Shown: piece by piece, positions 45,300-55,630 of the stretch
How the letters are laid out: every line of letters starts with the position of its first letter
Numbering within the stretch: the stretch's first letter is position 1
Assembly: GCA_963170055.1 (NCBI GenBank)
Contig: CAUJGJ010000135.1
Coordinates: forward strand, 352,501 to 416,500
Length of the DNA: 64,000 nucleotides
Reading direction: 5' to 3'
Source: Halisarca cf. caerulea
Taxonomy: Eukaryota; Porifera; Demospongiae; Chondrillida; Halisarcidae
Notes under the pieces: model-generated
Database searches by the model: none
What the model was told of the DNA's origin: nothing
What the model saw: only the letters and a program-made list of their open reading frames with translations
Position numbers and translations under genes: made by a program

Positions 45300-47720
45300 T
45301 TAGGTGCTGGAACATGATTATCAGTTAGCTGTTTGGCATGTGGTTACTCAAACTTTATTGAATCACCAGCTTAAAGGTTGTGTCTGGTTAGTACAAACTG
45401 AAATACATCCTCCTAACACTTCTTCAAGTAGTTACACTTATCATGGTCCACGGCATGCTGCATGTCTAACATATGTTGCTGGAGAGATGCTGGAGATATA
45501 TATAGTCGAGTGAATGAACATACAAATATGAAATTAGACACATTTGGGAATAAATCACAACTTGGACTACATTCCATTTTATTCTCCATTTAGTTTTGTG
45601 TGAAGGTTTCCACGCACATCATGCATAATTCTATATATAATTATGGTAATATGGTAACCTGTTATTAACTGAAGACAGTGATTGTGTTTACACAACTACG
45701 TTTTCTATCCTAACGGTATTTCTGCTATGTACGCATACAGGAGTGCGGTCATAACGCTTACATGATAACGTTCTGCATGGCTAGTGAGAAGAAAATGGCT
45801 ATACTGGCAGTGCTACTACAACAAAGAGAAACTATAATGAAAAGACACATTCATATGGATAGATCGATGATGAAGCAGAGTATTACTTGGACACACAACT
45901 GACAAGCCATGCTGGAACATGATTGTCAGTTAGCTGCTTGGCATGTAGTTACCCGAACTATATTGAATCACCAGCTTAGAGGTTGTGTCTGGTTAGTACA
46001 AACTGAAAAACATCCTCCTAACACTTCTTCAAGTAGTTACACTTATCATGGTCCACGGCATGCTGCATGTCTAACATATGTTGCTGGAGAGATGCTGGAG
46101 ATATATATAGTCGAGTGAATGAACATACAAATATGAAATTAGACACATTTGGGAATAAATCACAACTTGGACTACATTCCATTTTAATCTCCATTTAGTT
46201 TTGTGTGAAGGTTTCCACGCACATCATGCATAATTCTATATATAATTATGGTAATATGGTAACCTGTTATTAACTGAAGACAGTGATTGTGTTTACAAAA
46301 CTACGTTTTCTATCCTAACGGTATTTCTGCTATGTACGCATACAGGAGTGCTGTCATAACGCTTACATGATAACGTTCTGCATGGCTAGTGAGAAGAAAA
46401 TGGCTATAATGGCAGTGCTACTACAACAAAGAGAAACTATAATGAAAAGACACATTCATATGGAGAGATCGATGATGAAGCAGAGTATTACTTGGACACA
46501 CAACTGACAAGCCATGCTGGAACATGATTGTCAGTTAGCTGCTTGGCATGTAGTTACCCGAACTATATTGAATCACCAGCTTAGAGGTTGTGTCTGGTTA
46601 GTACAAACTGAAAAACATCCTCCTAACACTTCTTCAAGTAGTTACACTTATCATGGTCCACGGCATGCTGCATGTCTAACATATGTTGCTGGAGAGATGC
46701 TGGAGATATATATAGTCGAGTGAATGAACATACAAATATGAAATTAGACACATTTGGGAATAAATCACAACTTGGACTACATTCCATTTTAATCTCCATT
46801 TAGTTTTGTGTGAAGGTTTCCACGCACATCATGCATAATTCTATATATAATTATGGTAATATGGTAACCTGTTATTAACTGAAGACAGTGATTGTGTTTA
46901 CACAACTACGTTTTCTATCCTAACGGTATTTCTGCTATGTACGCATACAGGAGTGCTGTCATAACGCTTACATGATAACGTTCTGCATGGCTAGTGAGAA
47001 GAAAATGGCTATAATGGCAGTGCTACTACAACAAAGAGAAACTATAATGAAAAGACACATTCATATGGAGAGATGATGAAGCAGAGTATTACTTGGACAC
47101 ACAACTGACACGCCATGCTGGAACAGGATTGTCAGTTAGCTGCTTGGCATGTAGTTACCCGAACTATATTGAATCACCAGCTTAGAGGTTGTGTCTGGTT
47201 AGTACAAACTGAAAAACATCCTCCTAACACTTCTTCAAGTAGTTACACTTATCATGGTCCACCAGCATGATGCATGTCCAGCATATGTTGCTGGAGATAT
47301 GCTGGAGATATAACAGTCGAGTGGACGAACATACAAGTATGAAATTTTGACACATTTGGCAATAAATCACAACTGGGGTTACATTTCATTTACAATTTAG
47401 GTGTGAGTGAAGATTTCCACACGCGTCACTTTAATTTGCATAGTTTTATGTATGGTAACCTGTTATTAACTGAAGACAGCGATTGTGTTTACACAACTAC
47501 GTTTTCTATCCTAACGGTATTTTTGTTATGTACACATGCAAGAGTGCTGTCATAGCGCTTACATGATAACATTCTGCACGATTAGTGAGAAGAAAATGTC
47601 TACTGACTGTGCTGCTACAACAAAGAGAAACTATAATGAAAAGACACACGAGTTCATATGGAGACATGATGAAACAGAATACTACTTGCATGGACATACA
47701 GCCCTAAAAGCCAGCAACAA
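45300..47720. repeat. 605-bp internally deleted subarray
   Basis: Three identical junctions (near 45909, 46514 and 47115) join GACAAGCC or GACACGCC directly to ATGCTGGAAC, removing about 570 bp of the full unit. The units between them are almost identical (605 bp, then 601 bp because of a 4-bp ATCG difference). Each keeps a 69-codon open frame MLEHD...VAGEMLEIYIVE that is probably fortuitous. Confidence 0.9.
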
Positions 47721-48712
47721 TAAACAAGAACTTCTGCAATTGAGCTTGTATTCAACTGTTGGGTCGTCATGCCTCTTGTAGGTCCTATGAGCAAGATACC
47801 TCAAAATAGACATGCATGTACAGCTGTCACTGGTGTAAATTAAGCTAATTATTGCAATTGTTGGTTTTGTCATTGTACTATGTTCATGCAAGGTTAGGGT
47901 GTAGTAGCATGACAGAGAGAGCACACAACCGATGAGGCAAGGTTAGTTTGAGTGCTTAGCTCTAATGCGTGTTTGGCTTTAATGTAAACAGGAGCAGAGA
48001 TAGGGAGGAGAAAAAATCATATCCCAGTTGCTTTGCTCTGACAGCATGCAGCTGCCAACATGAGGGTCAACTACGCATGTTCAAATAAAGGTATCCCTTA
48101 ATTGCTGCGAATGCAAAATTGTGCATTATACAAATACCTTGTACTTAAGTAAACTATGTTTAATTGTATTATATACTTATAGCTTTCAAATCCAAATTTA
48201 CCTATCAGGGTTGAGGGTACACTCAATTGAATGGCAGAGTACGAAGTGCATGTGTATAGTCTGTTCAGTTGGTACCAATCTTTAGGTGCTGGAACATGAT
48301 TATCAGTTAGCTGTTTGGCATGTGGTTGCTCAAACTTTATTGAATCACCAGCTTAAAGGTTGTGTCTGGTTAGTATAAACTGAAATACATCCTCCTAACA
48401 CTTCTTCAAGTAGTTACACTTATCATGGTCCACGGCATGCTGGATGTCTAACATATGTTGCTGGAGATATGCTGGAAATACATATAGTCGAGTGAATGAA
48501 CATACAAATATGAAATTTCGACACATTTTGAAATGAATCACAACTGGGGCTACATTGCATTGTATTTCTCCATCTAGTTTTGCGTGAAGATTTCCATGTG
48601 CATCACTTAAATTTGCATAGTTCTATATATGGTAAACTATTATTAACTGAAGACATTGATTGTGTTTAAACAAATACGTTTTTCATCATAATGGTATTCC
48701 TGTTACTTACAC

Positions 48713-49057
48713 ATGCAGGAATGTTGTCATAATGCGTACATGATAACGTTCTGCACGATTAGTGAGAAGAAAATGGCTACTGACAGTGCTGCTTTTAAAA
48801 CAAAGAGAAACTATAATGAAAAGATGCATTCATATGGAGAGCAGAATCCTACTTGGACATACAACTGTAAAAGCCAGCGACAAAAAACAAGAACTTCTGC
48901 TATTAAGGCTATATGCAACTGTTGTGTCCTTGTGTCTCTTGCAGGTCCTATGAGCAAGATACCTCAAAATAGACATCTGTTACTGGTGCAAATTAAGCGC
49001 ATTATTGCAATTGCTGGTTTTGTCATTGTACTATGTTCCTGCAAGGTTAAGGTGTAG
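48713..49057 (+). CDS. Longest ORF of the 1.2-kb repeat unit (114 codons)
   Basis: MQECCHNAYMITFC, then EKKMATDSAAFKTKRNYNEK, a basic middle region, GPMSKIPQNRHLLL and a hydrophobic C-terminal segment IIAIAGFVIVLCSC before the stop. Other units retain pieces of this frame (60.9-61.15, 47.5-47.8, 60.05-60.25 kb) but carry stops, for example TGA in place of TGT after TTWTHN. It may be the decayed coding part of the ancestral unit, or chance. No homologue recognised. Confidence 0.2.
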   Translation: MQECCHNAYMITFCTISEKKMATDSAAFKTKRNYNEKMHSYGEQNPTWTYNCKSQRQKTRTSAIKAICNCCVLVSLAGPMSKIPQNRHLLLVQIKRIIAIAGFVIVLCSCKVKV

Positions 49058-50673
49058 TTATTGTAGCATGACAGACAGTACACAATAGACGAGGCGAGGA
49101 TATTTTGAGTGCTCAGCTCTAGTGCGTGTTTGGCTTTAATGTAAACAGAAGCAGGAGAAAAAATCATATCCCAGTTGCTTTGCTCTGACAGCATGCAGCT
49201 GCCAACATGAGGGTCAACTACGCATGCTCAAATAAAGGTATCTCTTGCTGCGAATGCAAATGTGCATTATACAAAATTTGTCATTATTAAGTAAACTATG
49301 TTTAACTGTAATATATACATAGCTTTCAAATCCAAATTTACCTAACGAGATTGAGGGTATATGCACTCAATTGAATGGCAGAGTACAAAATGCATGTGGT
49401 ACAGTCTGTTCAGTTGGTACCAATCTTTAGGTGTTGGAACATGATTTCAGTTAGCTCTTTGGCATACAGTTAATGGAACTTTATTGACTCACCAGCAAAG
49501 AGGTTGTATCTAGTTAGTACAAACTGAAAAACATCCTCTTAACACTCCTTCATGCAAGTAGTTACACTTATCATGGTCCGCGGCATGATGCATGTCTAAC
49601 GTATGTTGCTGAAGAGATGCTGGAGACAAATATAGTCAACTTAACAAATATACAAATATAATGAAATTTTGACACATTTGACAATGAATTACAACTAGGG
49701 CTACGCTCCATTTTATTTCTCCAACTGGTTTTGCGTGAAGATTTCAACGCGCATCACTTCAATTTGTGTAGTTCTATATATGGGAAATTCTTAATAACTG
49801 AAGAAAGTGATTGTGTTTACACAACTATGTTTTCTATCCTAACGGTATCTCAGAGTCTGCTATGTACGCATGCAGGAGTGTTGTCATAAAGCATACATGA
49901 TAACGTTCTGCATGGACGATTAGTGAGAAGAAAATGTCTACTGACAGTGTTGCTACAACAAAGAGAAACTTTAATGAAAAGACAAATTCTCATGGGGAAA
50001 TGATGAAGCAGAATACTACTTGGGCACATAACTGTAAAAGCCAGCTACAATAAACAAGAACTTCTGTTATTGAGCCTATATTCAACTGTTGGGTCCTTGT
50101 GTCTCTTACAGGTCCTATGAGCAAGATGCCTCCTAATAGACAGCTATCACTGGTGTATATTAAGCGTATTATTGCAATTGTTGGTTTTGTCATTGTACTA
50201 TGTTCCTGCAAGGTTACGGTGTAGTAGCATGACAGAGAGAACACAGTCAATAAGGCGTGGGTAGTTTGAGGGCTTAGCTTTAGTGAGTGTTTGGCTTTAT
50301 TATTAATAATGTAAACAGGATCAGAGATAGAGAGGAGAAAAAATCATGTCCTAGTTTATTTTACTTTGCTCTGACAGCATGCAGCTGCCAACATGAGGGT
50401 CAACTACGCATGCTCAAATAAAGGTATCTCTTGCTGCAAATGCAAATGTGCATTAATATACAGATACTTTGTTATTAAGTAAACTATGTTTAACTGTATT
50501 AAAAAAAAAGTATGCATGTAAAAAAAGGTTGAGGGTACACTCAATTGTGTGGCAGAGTACAAAATGGATGTGTATAGTCTGTTCAGTTGGAAGTGATCAA
50601 AAATGAGAAATGAAATTGTTGGAAAATCTTAAAATTATCAGTACTCAGATATTCAAGGAGGTAGACGACATAT

Positions 50674-50724
<51 letters not shown>

Positions 50725-50887
50725 CATATATATATATATTATATATGTGTGTGTGTATATGTATGTATGTACATGTATATATTATGTGTATATATCAACT
50801 GAACAGTATACACATGCACTTTGTACTCTGACATTCAAGTATACCCACATGCAACAATTTTAGGTAAATTGGATTTGAAAGCTATAT

Positions 50888-50888
<1 letters not shown>

Positions 50889-50958
<70 letters not shown>
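50889..50958. repeat. (CA)n microsatellite
   Basis: CA tract of 70 bp directly abutting the 5' end of the SINE. The 50.68-50.76 kb stretch just upstream is a (TA)n tract. Confidence 0.96.
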
Positions 50959-50960
<2 letters not shown>

Positions 50961-51299
50961 GGGTGCTGGTGGCTTAGTGGGCTGCTGATGCGACTACAAG
51001 AGCAGAGTTATGGGATGGACTAAGGTCCAATCCCAGTGATGGTGTTTCTGGCCTTTTTTCTCTACACCCCCCCGGCCACCACCAAGAGAGAAGAGTGAAG
51101 AATGCCCACTACAGCCACCAAAAGAATAGAACATTGCATGATTGAACATTTGACAGTTTATAATAACAATTAACAATGTAGTATGTTTGTTTGTTTGTGT
51201 TGTTGATTCTGTACTTGTGATTACTGGGCCCCCTGAAAAGTAGCCAATGGCTAAGTGGGTGTCCCAGTCTAAATAAGATTAATCCAATCCAATCCAATC

Positions 51300-51300
<1 letters not shown>
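50959..51300 (+). mobile_element. tRNA-derived SINE
   Basis: The head GGTGGCTTAGTGGGCTGCTG resembles an A box, and GGTCCAATCCC about 55 bp further on resembles a B box (GGTTCGAATCC type), giving an RNA polymerase III promoter. A body of about 250 bp follows, then a tail CAGTCTAAATAAGATTAATCC ending in tandem CCAAT units. The 3' end is probably borrowed from a partner LINE. No poly(A). The family name is unknown to me. Confidence 0.65.
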
Positions 51301-51338
<38 letters not shown>

Positions 51339-51564
51339 AAGTCGATTTCTGTGTTGTGTTTCATGCATTAATACTGGCTATTATATAAGACAAGTTAAAA
51401 AGTATCCAAGTTTGCCCAAATATCAGTTCCACACTAAATGTTCTCAGTAATGCGTGTATCTGAGTTTGAATGACATTGTGTTGGATGTTATTTACTCCAT
51501 GTATATGTATCTTCTGTTGCTGTAGCAACCATTAATTCGCTATAAAAGGAAAAACCACACGAAC

Positions 51565-52155
51565 AAGGGTGTATAAAAACCATTTAAAAATGGTAAAAGG
51601 ATGTAGGATTGACACAGGATCATGCCAAAAGCCATCATCAAAAAAGGATTCTCCAAAAACACTTGGAACAAGGGTAAGTTGCAAAACCGGTAGAGGGCTA
51701 GGTGAGCTGGGCAAGACAGGCATAGGGCTAGATAAGCATAGGGCTAGATGAGCATAGGGCTAGATGAGCATAGGGCTACACATACATGAGGCTAGACGGG
51801 TATAGGGCTAGACAGAGTTTAGTTGGACTGAGTGCACACTGTGCAAATTCCTACATCCCGCATGTGCAGCACTTTACACAGTACATATGTTCTGCGGGAT
51901 GTAGGAATTTGCACAGTGTGCACTCAGTCCAACTAAACTCTGTCTAGCCCTATACCCGTCTAGCCTCATGTATGTGTAGCCCTATGCTCATCTAGCCCTA
52001 TGCCTGTCTTGCCCAGCTCACCTAGCCCTCTACCGGTTTTGCAACTTACCCTTGTTCCAAGTGTTTTTGGAGAATCCTTTTTTGATGATGGCTTTTTGCA
52101 GGATCCTGTGTCAATCCTACATCCTTTTACCATTTTTAAATGGTTTTTATACACC

Positions 52156-52158
<3 letters not shown>
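51565..52158. mobile_element. Long fold-back element, copy 3
   Basis: Begins AAGGGTGTATAAAAACCATT and ends with its complement beside a (TA)n tract (52158-52190). Arms of about 280 bp are almost perfect complements, meeting near 51860-51895 (CCCGCATGTGCAG...TGCGGG). Closest in sequence to copy 1. Confidence 0.88.
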
Positions 52159-52192
<34 letters not shown>

Positions 52193-52479
52193 TATGATAT
52201 GTATATTCGTATTACATTTTGTTATAGGTTTGTACAATATACCCATCGTACATGTGCATTTCTTCACATACGATTGTGTTTTTTTATGCAACCTTGGATA
52301 CTTCTTACCCATGTGCAAACATTAGAGATTTTATTATTTGTAAGAATACACATGGCTCAAACACTATGCTGTCTGTTGAGAAATTTCAGCTCCATAATCG
52401 CCATTGGAACCCAGTGTTTTAACTGGCCTACAGTCAGTCAAGAAAGGGTTATCGTAGATCTGGGTTTAACTACACAAAT

Positions 52480-52880
52480 TAAGTGATGTGTGGAAACCTT
52501 CATTAGACCAGCTAGATGAAGGAATAAAAGGAATGTAGCCACAATTGTGAATCAATGCCAAATGCATCAAAGTTAAATATTTGTTTACTCGACTACATGT
52601 GCTCTCCAGCAACATATTATATGATAGACATGCATGCCTGTGGATCATGATAAGCATTGCCACTTGAAGAGGTGCTAGGAGGATGTTTTTGAGCTGGTAC
52701 TAACCAGACACAAACTCTAAGCTGGGGAAATAGAATAACTCCTAACAGCTAAACTGCTAATCATGCTCCAGCACCTAAAGGTTATGACCAACTGAACAGT
52801 ATATGTATGTAGTACTTGGTACTCTGTCATTGAAGTGTACCCTCAACCTTATAAGAGTTAAATTTGGATTTGAAAGTTAC
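52480..52880 (-). repeat. Inverted fragment of the 1.2-kb repeat
   Basis: Reverse-complement landmarks of the array: ATGATCCACAGGCATGCATG, AACATCCTCCTAGCA, TGCTCCAGCACCTAAA and GTACCCTCAACCTT. A smaller inverted piece is at 50788-50886. Both flank the SINE and fold-back copy 3, so this interval may have been inverted. Confidence 0.65.
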
Positions 52881-53800
52881 ATTACATGTATATATACTGT
52901 AGATGCGGATTATTTTGCGGGCTTAAAATTTTGCTAAAATATTGCATACCGAAGAACATTCGCAATCTAATATTTGCGGTTTACACTGTATACATAGTAA
53001 CAACTCAAACTATCCTTCCCTCATCAATTATGTACATGTACTATCCAGTAATGGTAATGTTGTGTGTTGTGTGTGTTGACTCTTCTGTTAATTGCTGTGT
53101 GTCCAAGTGTACAACCTGTACCAGGCGTCAGATATCCTAAAGTCAATGATGCATGACAACATAGAGCATTGAAACCCTTTATAATAGCCAGTAGACTAGT
53201 GCACTTCTGGTAGCAAACAGACTGACCAAAGACTCAGAGAATTTATTGAATCATAGGATAAAAGCTCATTTGACAATTTAAGTCTTGCCGTAACGTATTG
53301 GCCATGGTAGCTATGCAATGTGAGTCTCTTCTATACTTTGTTTACACAGTACACCTTTCTTAATCATCTGTATATAGCAGTACAATACAGGGAATGATTT
53401 TCTATTTCAAAATATTTATGATTCCGCTTTGGGTCCGGGTTCTAAAAAATACAAAAAAATGTTTCAGAGTTACTTGTTTCCGTTTCCAACTTTCGCTTCA
53501 CAACCTGATATCAACCATCATATTTGCAAGGTTAAACATGTTTTTTAACTTCTATCACATAATTTCAGGTAAATAGTCTAACACAAAGGTACAACTAAAT
53601 CATGAAGCTGGATGATGCATGAATATGTGGACCAAAACAGGCAAACTAGTTAAATCTGCGCTCCATCTCACCATTGGAAAACAATTCTTAGCATGATCCT
53701 TGAAGCCTTGGTATTGCCATTTAGAAGGTACTGTTGTGTAATTTGAATGGTCTTGATTGACTAGAAATGATTAATTGATTGAGTGGCTGGAGTTTCCTAC
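52881..53800. other. Intergenic DNA without recognised features
   Basis: Moderately AT-rich, not obviously repetitive, with no convincing exon. It precedes the C2-domain gene and may contain its distal regulatory sequence. Confidence 0.4.
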
Positions 53801-53806
53801 TATAAA
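53801..53806 (+). promoter_or_regulatory. TATA box candidate for the C2-domain gene
   Basis: TATAAA about 170 bp before the start codon at 53978. A reversed CCAAT motif (ATTGG) lies downstream at about 53839. The spacing would give a 5' UTR of roughly 140 nt. Confidence 0.35.
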
Positions 53807-53977
53807 TGTCATATCCAGTCAAAGATTCACAATTCTGATTGGCAACAGCAATTCTGTTTCACACTGCTAAATCCGTATTTTCTGTTTTTTCCGTGATCAT
53901 GGAAAATCATTCCCTCCAAGTATATATGTGTACTTCTTTTGGATATAATATTTCATTGTTAACATATTCACTATCAC

Positions 53978-54403
53978 ATGCATATGCATATAGATACCTT
54001 TGCTATCGGCATTCTGCTGCTTTCAAGCATATTCTATGCCAACGGAGATGTCACTGGACCACTTAAAGTGCTCATAAAAAGTGCTTCAGACCTGCCAGAC
54101 ACGGATGGGTGGTTCAATTTGCCAGATCCTTATGTTGGGGTCTATGCCTATAGGTCTGATGGAACATCATTAAAGAAAAGCACTGATGATATTTCTGGAA
54201 ACCTCGATCCAGTTTTTAACGAGGAGCTTGTATTTGGTCCAGGAACGTGGTCGTACTTCCTCATGAAAGTTTTCGATGTAGACGTACATGAGGATGACAT
54301 AATGATTGATGAAATCCGAGTGGATATCGTTGCGGGTGACGCCGGGAAAACACAGAGCACTGCCACAAGTGGACCACGAGTTAAGTATATTTACTACATA
54401 TAA
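53978..54403 (+). CDS. Small secreted single C2-domain protein
   Basis: Intronless, 141 aa. A signal peptide (FAIGILLLSSIFYANG) is followed by one C2 domain over about residues 25-135: PLKVLIKSASDLPD, LPDPYVGVYAYR, DPVFNEELVFG, VFDVDVHEDDIMIDE. The aspartates expected for Ca2+ binding in loops 1 and 3 are present, so calcium-dependent lipid binding outside the cell is likely. A second in-frame ATG two codons later (53984) is an alternative start. AATAAA at 54497-54502 is a plausible polyadenylation signal. The specific family is not known; stand-alone secreted C2 proteins are unusual. It lies in a repeat-rich zone yet has a clean frame. Confidence 0.75.
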   Translation: MHMHIDTFAIGILLLSSIFYANGDVTGPLKVLIKSASDLPDTDGWFNLPDPYVGVYAYRSDGTSLKKSTDDISGNLDPVFNEELVFGPGTWSYFLMKVFDVDVHEDDIMIDEIRVDIVAGDAGKTQSTATSGPRVKYIYYI

Positions 54404-55285
54404 GCAGCTACTACCAGTCTCAGAGTACTAATTTCAATGCAAACATTATCCTTACTGCACTAGCAGCATACGTATATTATATAAGGTAAAGATTCTAATA
54501 AAAGTAATTATAATCTAATAATTCCTAACAAATGTGGTGAAAGGCATGAATCACAATGCTTTGTTGAAAGCCAAACTGCAATTGCATGATCACCGTGCAG
54601 AGACAGTGATGAGGGATATTGCTATGGGGAACTTGTATGGGTGCATGCAAGTGCTTGCATACATTATTGGCCATATAAGTCTACAAAGGCCCCAAAAGTG
54701 CATGTTTGGTCATAAATCACAGCTAAGTTGAACTACTGCTACTGCGGGTAAACAATGGATAATGCACTGTATAATACTTGCTTAAGTTTGCGCTACAATT
54801 AAGTTGATGCAATAAATTCGACCAAAAGTTTAGCTACTCAGAGAAATTCATGCCATGCTAGCAACTACTGTACTGAACTATACTCAGAAACCTGCGTTGA
54901 GATAAATCAGTACATTCAAAGTCACTGGGGTTGCTGCAGACTACATAGTATAGGCTGAAGGCAAGATGGAAGAACTGTTTTGAGAAAGTCTACATTCCTG
55001 CCTTTCCAAGCTGTTCTCTTCACCAACAGTGAACTGACACTCCAGTTATAGATAGATGTGTTTGACGATGCGCACAGTTGTCAGTCTGCTGACCATGCAG
55101 TCCATACCCCAAATATCATATAAAGCACCACTACTAGTTAATAAAGTTAATAATCTGCTACAGTCATATATAGCCACTCGCTCCATACATCGCACACAAC
55201 CTCCATACATCTCCGTGCAGTTCTGTATAGACTTGATGAATCTATGGTTAGAGAACCACATAATAGCGAGTATAAAATTAATACA
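54404..55285. other. 3' flank of the C2 gene and intergenic DNA
   Basis: Includes the polyadenylation signal and then AT-rich DNA. A 65-codon frame at 54534-54731 (alternative start) has no recognisable domain and is not called as a gene. Confidence 0.4.
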
Positions 55286-55322
55286 AACACACACACACAC
55301 ACACACTGCACATATGCACACA

Positions 55323-55385
<63 letters not shown>

Positions 55386-55419
55386 ACACGTACACACACA
55401 TGTACACACACACACACAT

Positions 55420-55515
<96 letters not shown>
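55286..55515. repeat. (CA)n microsatellite
   Basis: About 230 bp of CA repeats with TG and GTAC interruptions. It ends at three short direct repeats of CCTTGGAA, followed by unique sequence and the 3' end of a non-LTR element. Confidence 0.96.
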
Positions 55516-55517
<2 letters not shown>

Positions 55518-55630
55518 TGGAACCTTGGAACCTTGGACCCGCCCATTGCATGCACAAGCAAGTAATGATAGCGGTGTCGTTGAATTTCTCCAGACATCTT
55601 GTCGCAGAACTTCAGTGACATCTTGTCATT

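Larger units (their letters stand above)
41940..50610. repeat. Tandem array of about 1.2-kb repeat units
   Basis: Recurring landmarks in fixed order: TTGAGGGTACACTCAATTGA, CTGTTCAGTTGGTACCAATC, GGTGCTGGAACATGATTATC, ACTTATCATGGTCCAC, AGTGAGAAGAAAATG, CCTATGAGCAAGATACCTCA and CAGCATGCAGCTGCCAACAT. Spacings between successive GCTGGAACATGATT landmarks are about 960, 1172, 605, 605, 602, 1170 and 1144 bp. Units are diverged at both ends of the array. A related block is at 58.7-61.4 kb, and the family reappears from 63.64 kb. Origin unknown; no transposase or RT similarity seen. Confidence 0.8.
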
